A stretch of 64,000 bases of DNA from Hemicordylus capensis. Its lineage: Eukaryota; Chordata; Lepidosauria; Squamata; Cordylidae. The notes under the pieces are model-generated. The model was not told where the DNA came from. It saw only the letters and a program-made list of their open reading frames with translations, and did not search any database. The translations under genes were made by a program, and so were the position numbers. Below, piece by piece: positions 1 through 23,400 of this stretch (positions are counted from its first letter, which is position 1; each line of letters opens with the position of its first letter). The stretch spans positions 62,001-126,000 of the forward strand of contig NC_069671.1 in NCBI RefSeq assembly GCF_027244095.1, written 5' to 3'.

Positions 1-788
1 GGCAAGCCAACACTTAAACTTTAGGTTTGTTTGTTCACTTTGCCTCTCCAAGGTGCTTGCGGACTTAATTAAAACACAATATACAGCCCAAAAGCTTGAT
101 GATAATCAAATGTGCTCTGTTTGTATCTTGGACAAGGACAGGAATGGAGCTTCTGTAGGCCAGACAAGCGATCCTGGTCCTTTATGGAATCTGACTGTCC
201 TAAGATCGGTGGAACTCCCTGCCCAGGGATGCAATGGGTGGCCAATGGCTATTGCCAAGCGAGGAGGAGCAGAAAGCCGCCCAGATGAGAAAGCCCACTT
301 TTGCACAGACCTGCAAAGCAGCCATGCATGTGTGGGGGCACGGCCTCTGCCCCCCTCAGATCCCCAGTGGCTTGCAGTGGAAAGGCAGCAGCTGCCTCAC
401 AGCCAGAAGCACACAGAGAAGAGCTGCAGGACACTTCAAAAGCCCCCCCCCATAAGAATTGAGGCTCTCTACACACACCTTGTGTGTCCCCCCACCACCA
501 TCCCCTGCTATAGAGGCCTTGGGATGAGTGGAGTTGTCATCCAACAACATCCGAGGAATCCAGGCTGGGAACCTTTGCTCTAAGGAGCTCTTCTCACTGC
601 AGAACTCAGCCAAGCCCAATCACCTTGATAAAACAGAATGTTAAAAAATGGGGTCCCTGAGCACGTGCAGGGAGCATAATTTTCTGAGCCAGAGGAACAT
701 ATATCTGCTTGCAAAGCTGCAAATGATGTCATCAACACCAAACAATCCTATTTTCTGTGTCTAAAGAGACTTGAACATCTAGGGGAAG
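1..788. other. Intergenic, no gene recognised
   Basis: No exon with recognisable protein similarity was found on either strand. Around 515-585 there is a short, worn piece resembling the amniote interspersed repeat whose consensus reads like 'gttgt-gtccaacaacatc ... ctctaagg'. The open frame from 53 to 583 has no recognisable domain, low-complexity composition and no sensible splice context, so it is not called a gene. Confidence 0.5.
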
Positions 789-1107
789 AGAGCTGGTCTT
801 GTGGTAGCCAGCATGACTTGTCCCATTTGCTAAACAGAGTCCACCCTGGTTTGCATTTGAATGGGAGACTACACATGTGAGCACTGTCAGAGATTCACCT
901 CAGGGGATGGAGCCACTCTGGGAAGAGCATCTGCCTGCTTGCGTGCAGAAGGTTCCCAGTCCCCTCCCTGGCAGCATCGCCAAGATAGGACCGAGAGAAA
1001 TTCCTACCTGCAACCTTGGAGAAGCCGTTGCCGGTCTGTGTAGACAACACTGAGCTAGATGGACGGGTGGTTTGGCTCAGTGTATGGCAGCTGCTGCCTC
1101 TGTTTCC
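789..1107 (+). repeat. 5S-rRNA-headed SINE
   Basis: The head (about 789-870) resembles the internal promoter of 5S rRNA: a 'gctaa-cag-gt-c-ccctgg' block followed by 'ttgaatgggagac'. The body and tail ('gagctagatgga...ctcagtgta-ggcagc') match the copy at 47,205 and the tRNA-headed relative at 28,751. This fits the 5S-derived SINEs known in squamates. It is diverged from the other copies, so not a recent insertion. Confidence 0.75.
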
Positions 1108-2040
1108 ATCTCTGACTCTTGGCATCCTGTGAGCAAAGCTTAGAAATGAGAAACCCAGTGAGCAAAAGACAGCCTGTTCCTTTGGGCGGGGGGGGGGGAG
1201 CCACGGGACCCGTGTCTCCCCCAAGTCAGCAGCAGCAGCACCTCGCAGCCTGGTGCAGGGGAGGGAAGCAAGTGGGGCTGGGTGGAGGGGCACTAGTCCC
1301 GCCCACCTGCAGCTGGGGGTTTGGCAAGGTGCTGGGCCGGGGCGGCTCTGGTAGCCACACCTTTCCTCCTCCTCCTCCTCCTCCACGAAAGGCCGGGCCG
1401 CTGGCCAGGCCTTGAGCAGCAGCTAGCAAGGCTGGGGTGTGTGGGATGGGAGAAGCTGCCACAGCTTCCGACCAGCTGGCTGACCCCAAGCCATGACTCT
1501 CCCAAACTGAGCAGGCAGCAGCTGCCTGTGGAGAGCAGTGTGGTGCAACTGGAGCCATGCCCTGCTGGCAGCCTTCCCTTTGTGCAGTGCAGTGCCAAGG
1601 AGGCGGCAAGTTGCTTGCCTCAAACCCTGGACAAAACGGTTCTGCAAGCAAATGGCGGGGAGGTTGTGGGCTGCAACTCAACTCTTTCTGAAGGTGGAGA
1701 AATGCTGGCTGTGGTGCCTGCTCTTCCAGAGACACACACAGCCCAGTTGCCTGGCCTCGGTCTTGGCGCTGGCCTCCCTGTGGGCACAGAGGCAGCAGCC
1801 TTGCCCTCTGCAGCCCTGGCCGGGGCCTCCCCGGGCTTCCAGAAGTCTAAAACAGAACTAAGAGAGCTGTGTGTGCTCCCGGGAGGCGCTCAGGGCCTCT
1901 TGTGGCAGGAGGTGGGTGGCCTGGATGGGCTGCATCAGGTTTGGGATCCTGCCTTGGGGTGTGGAGGAGGCTCCCTTGGGGCGGGCCATTGAGCCCCTCC
2001 CCAACACGGCCACTTTGGCTAGAACCAGCCTCTGGCAGCA

Positions 2041-2215
2041 GTCGTGGTTAGTGTGCTGGACTAGGACCCGGGAGAGCAGAGTTCGAATCCCCCTTCAGCC
2101 CCATGAAACTAGCTGGGTGACTCTGGGCCAGTCACTTCTCTCTCAGCCTAACTTACTTCACAGGGAGGTTGTGAGGAGAAACTTAAGTATGTAGGATTTA
2201 AAATGTTTTGGGTTT
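2041..2215 (+). repeat. Sauria-type tRNA-derived SINE
   Basis: A tRNA-like head with a B box (gttcgaatccc at about 2,080) is followed by 'gctgggtgactctgggccagtcac' and 'agcctaactta-ttcacaggg-ggttgtgagga', the body typical of squamate Sauria SINEs. It ends in a T-rich, GT-repeat tail. A related copy lies in the opposite orientation 320 bp downstream. Confidence 0.8.
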
Positions 2216-2534
2216 TTTTTTGTGTGTGTGTGTTTTTGTAATGCCAGTAGCAAGAGCCCCCCTCCACTCAGATCTCCTACACACACACACACACCGCCCT
2301 GGGGCAAGGAGGCTGGCGGTGTCTGGCCCTGGCGGCAGCAGCAGCAGCTTCCCTCAGCATCTTTCACCTGCGTCTGGGTCTGGGCCTCGCTCTGGCCTGC
2401 CCCACTTTGGGAGCCAGGCCTCCAGGGCAGGAGGCTGCTCTGAGGGAGGGCAGGCCCCTCCCAGCTCCTGCCTGTAGGCTTCCATTTTATGTTTACCTCT
2501 TCCTCCCAGGAGGAGCCCAGGCAGAGCGGCGTCC

Positions 2535-2692
2535 TACATACTTGGGTTTCTCCTCATGACCACCCTGTGAGGGAGGAGAGGCTGAGGGAGAAGGGAGGGG
2601 CCCAGCCAGTCTCATGGGGCTGAGGCGGGATTCGAACTCGGCTCTCCCCGGCCCTAGCGCAACACTCTAACCACTACACCACAGCGCTGGCG
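2535..2692 (-). repeat. Sauria-type SINE, opposite orientation
   Basis: Read on the minus strand this has the same head (an ...agagttcgaatcccg...-like B box) and 'tgtgaggaga' body as the copy at 2,041. Together the two form an inverted pair next to the CpG island. Confidence 0.75.
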
Positions 2693-2739
2693 GGGGCCCC
2701 CCTTCTTCTTCTGACCCAGCAGGGCTGTCCTGACCTCCT

Positions 2740-3151
2740 TCAGAGGAAGCGGCTGCCTCCCGCCTGAGGGGGCTGCTGCCTGCAAGGGGCCTGGAGGCGG
2801 CCTTCCCGCGTCCCCACAGGATCTGGGGCGGCGGCACTCAGCTCGAGGGCCCTCCACACCCGAGGGGCAGGCAGCAGAACCCCCCCCCCACCTCGCTGCA
2901 GGGGGGCCTCTCGCGGGCTGCTCCTCAGCCGCCCCCCTCGGGGGGAGGACACTCCCCGCCTCCGGCGATGTTGCTGAGGCGGCTGCAGACGTGCACACAT
3001 ACACGCATGAGGCCGGTCAGGGGCGCCGCCGTCGCCGCCAGCTCTCCTCCTCGTGAGGGAGGAAAGGGTGGCAGGCCTGGTGGCGGCGGCGGGGCCGGAT
3101 GAGCAGCAAGGACCACCGGCCGCGCTCCGCCTGCCTCCCGGGGCGACAGCA

Positions 3152-3187
<36 letters not shown>

Positions 3188-4480
3188 GCGGCGGGTCCTG
3201 GCAAGGCGGGGCGGCGGAAGCGCGCCCCGCGGGGCGGGCACGGCCCTGACAGCTTATCCCCCGTCGCTCTCCCCCCACCACACACACAGAGGCGGTTTGT
3301 CCTGGCTGGGGACTACGCTTCCCGGCGTACCCCGCGGGGAAGGAGGCGCGTGCGCACTGGCGACGAGGGAGCGCTAGGGGCGTGTAGCGTTACTTCCGGC
3401 GCCTGCCGGCCCCGACCGATCTGTCAGTCAGCTGGTCATAGAGAGGCGGGGAGAGAGGACGGAAGGAGAGAAAGAGAGGCTGGTGGCGGCAGCGGCGGCA
3501 GCAGCATCAGCATCGGGCGGGCAGCTGGTTGGGGAGCAGCGTCGTTCCGCGGGCGCGCCAGGTGATGGGAGCGCTGAGCGGGGGGCGCCGCCGCTGCTGC
3601 TGGTCCCCCGCCTGCGGAGCCGCCTGAGCCGGCATGGAGCTCAAGCCGGAGCCGCCGCCCGGAGCAGGAGGAGGCGGAGAGGGGCCGGCGGGGGCCGGGA
3701 GGAGGCTGCCCTCGCCGCCGCCCCCCCCCGCACAACGGGAAGGAAGGGAGGAAGGGGAAGGGAGTCCTCCCCGGCCCGCCCGCCGCGCCTCCACTCCTGC
3801 CCCAGCCCCTCTGCGGGTTTCCTGGCTTCCCCGGGGACGGGGGAGGGGCGCGTGCCCTGCCTGCCTGCCTGCCTGCCGGGGCTGCCCCGCAAAGTCGCTC
3901 CCCGCTGCTGGCTCCTCTTCCCGCAGCCCTCCCCTCCCCCCGAGCCCGAGGGGGGAGGCTCGCCCGGGTGCTTCGGGGGGCCTCGGTGGGGTGGGGAGGA
4001 GAAGCTCCCAGGCGAGCGGGCAGCCCTTCTCCCCGCTCTTCTCTACGGGGCGGGGGGGCCAGGATGGTCCCAGCTGGAAGCGCCTCCGGAGCGGGGCTGC
4101 TGCGGGACGACCCCTCAAGCCCGCCGCTCCAGCTGCCTTTGTGAGCCGCGCCCCCCCCCAACCCCCCACCCCGGGCAGCCCTTCGCTACGTCCGCTGCCG
4201 CCGCCGCCTCCTCTTCCTGGGGCCTCGGAAGGTGCGGTGGCGGCGGGCGGTGCGCTCGGGCTGCTCGCTCCTTGTCCGCCAAGGCCTGGCCTGCCTGGGG
4301 AAGGGGGAGCCCTTTGCCGGCGCTGCGGCTGGATTCGGGCGGCGTTTGGCAAAGAGGCGGCGGCGGCCTCTGTCGCCCTGGGCTTGCAGTCCGTGCCTGC
4401 TAAGCACCGCGCCATGGCTTGTACTCCCGCCGCCTCTCTCCACCGGCGGCCTTGGCACAGGTGGGGATGCAAAACGCTGG
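2740..4480. promoter_or_regulatory. Orphan CpG island, probable promoter
   Basis: Very GC-rich and CpG-dense, with a (CAG)n run at about 3,156-3,185 and a ZNF143-like motif (actacgcttcccggcgtacc, 3,312-3,331). A plus-strand ATG in fair context at 3,634 opens a long low-complexity Pro/Gly/Arg frame, and there is a possible donor (cag|gtgatg) at about 3,561, so this may be a 5' exon of a gene I cannot identify. The next plus-strand gene is RBM19 and the LysRS gene points this way from the right, so a host transcript would have to be short or run left off the window. Confidence 0.55.
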
Positions 4481-7400
4481 CCCGGAGTGCCCGCATGGTA
4501 GCCAGGCCACGAGTTGGGGGAGGCAGTCAAGAAGAGAGCCGGCCATAAATGGGCCTGCCCCCTGGTAAGGCTGGCAAAGGAAGTGGCCAGAGTGGAACCC
4601 CACTAGAGAAGAGGGCTGAGCAGGAGTCTGCATCGCACTTATGCTGGGCCACTTGGCTTCTGGCTTGTCGCCTCCTCTCCTGTAGCTGCCGTACATGGGT
4701 GGGTGCCCAGCCTGGCAAGAGCGCCGTGGGGCTCCTTTGGAAGAGCTGGATGCGCACAAAAGCATCCAGGTTGGGCAAGGCAGCCTCTCGAGTCTGCACA
4801 TGCCTCTCTGTTCCTTTTGCTGCCTTGTGTTTTGGGGTGTAAGGCTTAAGCCTGCTTTGAAAGCAAGAATTATCTGGATTGCCTCCTGTGTTTTGCCCCT
4901 GGCTGAGTTCCTCTGGGTGGAGAAGTCCACTGCACTGCTGTGGCAATGGATTGCAGGCTCTCCAGAAGGCTCCTGTTTGTTTCTCTTTTGTCTCCTCTTG
5001 TGAAGAAGCCTTCTCTCAAAGTTGGGCAGCGGCAGCAGCCTCCTCCTCCTCCTCCTCCTGGTTCGGGCTGTAGGCTGGAATAAGAGGCGTCAGGATCATG
5101 ACATTTGGTTCCAGCCTCAGAACTTGACAGGCAGTGACTGAAACTAAGGAGACACCTCTCTAGTGTGTGGTGTAGTAAACCAAACTAATTTAGTCGAGGC
5201 TCGAGTCCTTTTTGTGCGCTCCTGATGAACCAAGAGAAACTCACAACTTAACTTGTTCTGTGCTGCCTCTCTCTTTACTGGCAAACCCCTGGGTGAGCGC
5301 AATTAGAAAACTGGCGTTAAGAAAGCATGCGTTCTAGAACTTGCCCTTAAAAGTGTGTGTGAAAGAGTGGCACCTTGACATACCTGAAAAACCAGGCCCA
5401 CCCTCCCTGGCAGGTTTCCCCTGCAGCTCTCTGAGTCTGTCAGGGCTCAGATTTGGCGGCTGAGAAAGGGCCCTCTGAGGTCTGCTTGGGCCTCCTTAAG
5501 AAGCCTCCCATTCTTCGGCTGAGTGCTCTTGTGGTGCAGGGACGAGCCCTCCTCTCGAGCTTCTGCTTCTCGGAGGCCTTCAGGCTGCATTTCCTTCTGC
5601 AGGACTAAGGTCTGCTGGCGCCTTTCACTGGGAAGGTGCCCTTTTGCCTTCCCCATCATGGTGGCTTGTGGCCAGGACCTAACTAACCAGAGCATGGTCC
5701 AGCCAAAGGGATGCACTTTTTAAAAAGTGCCATCAGTTTGGGTGGAGGAGGTGAGCATGGGCATAAACTCTCTGGACTGTTGTTTTCTGGCACTTGGGCT
5801 AGTTTAAGGCACCTGTGCTAGCAAATATGTGGCTTTTCCATGAGTGCAGCTGATCTGCTGCTTCTCAGTGCTGTCTTGCCCTCTGAGGGTGGCCCTCTCA
5901 CATGGAGGGTGCCAGTGCGCATGTCCTTGGGAAACCGTCTTGCTTGTGCACACTGCAAAGGAGGTGATTTTCCCTTGTGCCTGCTTTCCAAGGGCTATCA
6001 GAATCTTAGGCAGACGTGGCAGGGCCTAATCTACCTGCAGCATCTAGAAAGATGTACAGGCAGGATCAGCAGGTATTCAAGGGCAATTTTCAAGGAAACG
6101 GTGGGGTTCTGGAGAGCTCTGCCAGAGAGAGATCTGGTGTTTATGCTGCTGCTGCCCGTTGGGTCCACTTCTTGTTGAGTGCAGGTTGAAAAAGCAGACC
6201 CATAAGTAGAACCTACAACAGAGCACAATGTGCACTCGTATTAGTACACTTTGAAATACTTGGAGTGTCCTCCTGGGGTGTCACAGCACTTGCCTTCTGA
6301 CTTTGCTGCTGCTTGCACTGTAATATCTCCCTCTGGGCCCTCCTCCCAGCAGTGCTAGCAAGTCTTGCCCTGGGAGTGGATGAGCTGGGCGTTGTTAAAT
6401 GGCCGATGAGCCTCCTCTTTATTGTCTCTGCCCCTCCCCACCCTCCCCGGATCTCTTTGTGGGCTCCAGTGAAAGGAGTTTTTCCGAAAGGAAATGTGCT
6501 TTGTGGGGTGGGTGGAGATCCCCAAATGTGCCCTATTGGGCAAAGGAAACTTTATTTGCAAGTTGTCTTCAAAGGTGAGAGCAGCAAATTGATCCTGTTG
6601 GTAAACTGATCATTTAAATATATAAAGCCTTTCAGCGGGGCAATCTGCTGATTCTAATTAGCCATTTACATAAAGGGTAGGCTGAGGGATTCTTCCGATG
6701 GCTGCTGCTGAGCGGAAGTGCATTCTTTGCTTCCAGTAGGATTAAAGCAGCCTTTTGATTCTCTGCTGGGACCCTTCAGTTACAATGGGACTTAATTGAG
6801 GATCTGTGGGTGGGGCCCCTGAGGCCCACCCTCTATGGCCAGGTTTTTTTTGGGGGGGGGGAAGGGATTCACTTCAAGCCAGGTCCACATGGCTAGTAGT
6901 TTGGGTCTGCAGAGTTTTTTGTCGACTTTGCTGGATTAGGCAGAATCAAAATGTGTAAACATGAGGGGCAGGGGTAGGTTATTGCCTGACAAGAAAGCAG
7001 GTTGAGACTGGTCGGCTTCCTGAAATTCTGTTATGATTTGGAATTTTTGGCTACCATTTTACTGTGCGAAGTGCCAGAGTCAACACCACATTAATGCTTG
7101 TGGGATGAACTGTTTGAAAACCTTTTCTGCCTGAGGTACTTCAGAAAAGAACCCAGAGTCTTTCTCACTCTGGGGTAATAGTTCTGTCACCAAGAGCCCC
7201 TGGACGGAAGCAGTTTCTTCTGGGGAGTTGTGCAGGGGGTGGCTCATGGATCTGGAGCGAAAATTGATGCTCTTGCTGTCCCAAGCAGCAGCAGCGTTTC
7301 CACCTCAGTATTGTAACTGCTGGTTTTCCAGAGTTTCTCCTCGCTAAATGCACTCTCGGAGGGGGCCCAGAGAGAGGAAAGCTTCTTGGATCTGATGGGG

Positions 7401-7967
7401 AAGAGGGGGGCTCTCAGATAGCTTCACCACAGCATCGCGTGGCTGACTGTAACTTCCTATATGTTTTGAGGAGCGTAATTAAAAACAAACACACACCAAA
7501 ACGGTCCGTAGGGCTATATTGCAACCTCTTCAGGGTGAAGTGGTTCTGGAAGTAAAGCTGTTTTAAAGTTGGGCAGGGAAGTGTTCTGTGTGGGTTCTCC
7601 ACACCTTCCCTTGAGAGGCACCTTGGCTGGCCGGCAGGGGGCATCTTGCTCTGCTTGGCGGAGGGACTGGCTTGCGATGGGCTGCAAGAGGCGTGCCGTG
7701 CCTGGGTCCAAGGGTGAGCCAGCCCTACGAAGCAGTGGGTCTCTCTCCCGGCTGACCGAGCTGTTCTTCTTCCCCAGCCTGATGTTAGGGTGTCTCAGTG
7801 TCACCCGCATGACTACTGAGAGCAGCAGAAATGGGGAGAGGAAGAGGCCCAAAGCAGTTGCATCTGTATCCAACTGACGCTTGCCATCCAGTTAAGGCTC
7901 CTGTGTTCTCACCCCCACCAGAAACCACAAAGGAGAATTCTCAAGTCAAGAATGGCAGAGTGACACC
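4481..7967. other. Intergenic, no gene recognised
   Basis: Mixed unique sequence between the orphan CpG island and the 3' end of the LysRS gene. I see no exon with recognisable protein similarity, no tRNA, and no clear full-length repeat. Low-complexity runs (for example G-tracts near 6,850) are present. Confidence 0.5.
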
Positions 7968-7968
7968 T

Positions 7969-19815
<11,847 letters not shown>

Positions 19816-20381
19816 GGCCGCCCAGGCAGGCAAGACCGCCGGCGCCGCTGGTGCTGCAGGAGCCAACCGCTAGTCTCGGCCCTTCCGGCCTCTGGGAGCC
19901 GCTCTAGCGCCAAGCACCTCTATGCTCCCTGTACCGGCCAATGAGAGGCGCACCAGGCCGCCAGTCAATCAGAGCGAGCCTTGCAATAACTTCCAGGACC
20001 CGCCGCCCAATAAAATGTCCAGCCGCAACTCAACTTGCGTGAGGCGAGGGGAATCCGGTTAATGCCACGTGCACGGGGACCAATGGGAGCCTGAAAGGGA
20101 TTTTCCCCAAATGCAGGGAGTTCTAGCTTCAAAAACCAGAGGGAAGGGAATCCTACCTAAGAAGTGATGAAATGCAGAGGGAAATTCAGCCGATGCAAGG
20201 AACGCTAGATGAAGTTTCCTTTCCCGTTGCGGTCTCACCCCCGCCCCACTCCGGCCGGAAGTGAGAGCCTCGAGGCGGTCCCTTCGAGCGGTTTCCGGGA
20301 CGGGTGGCTGGCCTTAGTGCGCAGGCGCGCCTGCTGGCCAGGGGCCCTGGGAGTACCACGTGATCGCGCGGAGGTCGCAAC

Positions 20382-20411
20382 ATGGCGGCGCCCACCGCGG
20401 CGTGTGACTGA
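20382..20411 (+). other. Upstream ORF in RBM19 leader
   Basis: ATG in strong context (gcaacATGG) opens a nine-codon frame, MAAPTAACD, closed by TGA 47 bases before the RBM19 start. It counts only if transcription begins upstream of 20,382. The ATG is also the centre of the YY1-type motif. Confidence 0.45.
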
Positions 20412-20458
20412 CTGCGGGAGGCGGCAAGAGAAGCCCCCGGGCCGGGCGAGGCGGCGGC

Positions 20459-20494
20459 ATGTCGCGGCTGGTAGTGAAGAACCTGCCGAGCGGG
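20459..20494 (+). CDS. RBM19: RBM19 exon 1
   Basis: Twelve codons, MSRLVVKNLPSG, giving RNP2 of RRM1. Same break as human (NLPNG|MKEE). Donor gtgagc. Confidence 0.98.
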
Positions 20495-23400
20495 GTGAGC
20501 GGGACGCAGCACCCGGGTGGGGCGGGCCGGCAGAAGGGCCTGCCAATGCTGCTGCGGCGTGGCGCCCCCCCAGCTCCGGGCTGGCTCGCCGCCCCCCTCC
20601 GCGCTGCCTGCTGGGCAGTTGGGGAGCCGCTCCGTGCCCTGGAGGAGGGTCTGATCGGAGGCGGGGAGGCTGCCCGTCCGGAGCTCCCGGGAAGGGCCGG
20701 CGGGGCTCGTGTCGCCTGCGTGGATGTCTCCCTCTGAGACCTGGAGGGAAGCGGCCCCGTGTAGACGTAGCCCCCTCGTATGCGGGACACACCAGCCCCG
20801 TCGGGTCCCTCCTTGTCAGCCGGCTCCTCAGGACGGCACGAGACTCGCTCCCTTGGCGCTCTCTGCTCTCTCGTACACATTAGATGAACACGGATCCCTT
20901 TCCGCTGGTGTCTTGCTCTCTTTCCCTTAGTACCTTAAAATCACATCCCCACAGCCCCTCGCCTGCTGGGTGCAGGGAGCAGTTTTGTTGGTATGAGCAT
21001 TCACCTCTTGGAGGGAGACCGGAAAGGTTTGTGTTGCTTGCACAGAGCAAATGGCTATTTTAAAATCTAGAACCTGAGTAATGACAGGCACCTGTGCTGT
21101 TTTCATTGGATTGGATGTTGATTTATAAGCTGATGCATATTGGAGGCCCTTCTTGCAAACTGTTGCCTTTTGAACCTAGTGGTCCATGTGATACACAAGG
21201 CAATGCTGGTGTTTTGGAACAGCTGGCACATCCATGCGTGTTGAAGCCAGCCATGGTGGAATTGTGCAGCTCCTTAGGTGGTGCTCCTGACATTGGGAAC
21301 AAAGCAAGTAGTGCTGTGCAAGTGTGTCTGTGCTGGTTCAACTAGTTTTATATCTGTGCTCTTGCGCAGCACCACTGGGGCTGACTTCCACATGTGCAGC
21401 AGTGCTGGCCACTTGGGAATGCAACCCTAACCCTAACCCTTGCACATCATGTGGGCTGCAGTGGATGGATGGATGGATGGTGGATTTCTGCTTTCCCCCC
21501 AGATGAAGGAAGAGCGCTTCCGGAAGCTCTTTGCTGCCTTTGGGACGCTGACAGATTGCAGCTTGAAATTCACCAAGGATGGCAAATTCCGCAAATTTGG
21601 ATTTATTGGATTTAAATCGGAAGAGGAGGCTAAAGCAGCACTTGCCCATTTCAACAAAAGCTTTATAGATACAGCCAGAGTTGTGGTGAGGTGCCTTTAA
21701 AATAGAGAATAACATCTTTACAATTTGTGTGTGTAATGTTCAGGTTTATTTACTTGGACTGTGGCTTGATTAGCTCTGAGGGCAGAAAAGGGGAAGAGGA
21801 ATTCTGCAAGCTACCCAACCCAATTCCTTGTTGTAGGAGAGCCCGTAAATCCAGACTGGGTAGTTTGGTATCCATCTAGTAGGGTTCTCTGCAGACTGTC
21901 ATGCAGTTGGGAGAGACAGAAGCAGGACAAAGAATGTCATACTCTTCTTGCTTTTTCCTTTCATATTCACAATGAAGAAATTGTTGCTCCAGGCTGGAGG
22001 GTGAGCTGGCAGTAGGAATTGTGAATATTTGTATACCACTTATCTGCACAACACATCAGCTGTGGTGGCGCAGCGGGGAAGCAACTTGCCTAGGGAGCAA
22101 GAGGCTGGTAGTTCGAATCCTTGCCGGTGTGCTTCCCAGACTGCTTAGTAAATATATATTTGTAGTCACTTATATCAGGCAGCAACGATATCAGAAGGTG
22201 CTCCAGGCGGATGCTCACTTCAGTGAGGCAAAGGTATCTTCTCACACTGAGTGGGAGGAAGGCAATAGTAAACCACTCCTATATTCTACCAAGAAAAGAT
22301 GGCACAATCTTTCCTTTCCTTTTAAAATCTGTATAACAGTTCTTGTTATGGTTCCCTGTCCAAAGGAGACACTAGCAACAGCCACTGGGAGGGATGCTAT
22401 GTTGGGAAGAATAGAGACAGTTGCTGTCTTGTTAAAATATAAGAGAATCACCTATTCTGTAAGGGCGGTCTAGAAATCGAACAAACAAACAAATAAATAA
22501 TAAGTTTGTCTTGACCTAGTTAGAAGGGGCTAGAAGAAACTGTGTGGGTCAAAACAGGCTGAAAAGGGAGCTGCCTCATAGTGCTGTAGTGAGGAGACGC
22601 TTCATTTTCAAGCACGTTGCAATTGGGAGTGGTAAATGTCATCTTGTGTTCAAGTTTTGTGTGATGTTTTGTTTTTCCTAGTCTCATTGGGAGCATGGTA
22701 ATGATGCTCTCTCTCCAAAATACAGGAAAATGAAAAACAGCCTAAGGGAGTTAAAAACCTGCATCTGTAACATATATATCCAGATAAATGGACAGGTTAC
22801 TAATTTTTTTAATAATGTAATTTGGAGAAACTTCAGCAGTATCCAGTACATGTTGAAATGTGCTTATTAAATGTAAAGTTTTATCTCAGATATTGCTTTC
22901 CTGGCTTTTATTTGTGTACCTTTTAAAATTATATTAAATATTAAGAAACAAAAACACAACCAACTATCTATCAGCCTCCAAATCTTGGGAGTCAAAACAC
23001 GAGTGCCCTTCCTTTACCACAACTATATCATTTCAACTCCAACTCTTCACAGGTTGAGTTCTGTAAGTCTTTTGGGGACCCACTGAAAGCTAGAGCTTGG
23101 AGTAAACACTCCCCAAAACACCCGGTGTTGAAGCAAGCTCTCGAGACTGAGGGTTTAAGCCATACGGAAGCAAAGCAAGTAAGAATGACTCTTCTTTTTC
23201 TGCTTAGCCAAAAATGTTGTGGGGAAGGACAATATTTGTGGGATGCTGTTTTCTGGACTCTGTCCCTCGTTCTCCTGAGATCTGTCAGGTTATTAAGTGA
23301 CATCAAGTGTTTGTGCCATTTTACAGCAAGCATTTCCCCCCCTTCTCCAGGATAAAAAGAAAAAGAACCAAACAGGAGAGTTGAAAGAGGTAAGTCTAAA

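Noticed and set aside
53-583. 176-codon plus-strand open frame at the left edge
   Set aside because: No recognisable domain or splice context, includes a worn repeat near its end, and overlaps equally long frames on the other strand.
3634-4548. 304-codon Pro/Gly/Arg-rich frame in the CpG island
   Set aside because: GC-rich DNA gives long open frames in many registers here. No family similarity was recognised, so only the island was annotated.
19864-19866. TTG upstream of the LysRS ATG as an alternative start
   Set aside because: The frame is open upstream, but a non-AUG start is not needed. The ATG at 19,813-19,815 has acceptable context and gives a good leader.
21424-21440. ccctaaccctaaccct, telomere-like
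   Set aside because: Only about two and a half units in an intron; too short to call an interstitial telomere.
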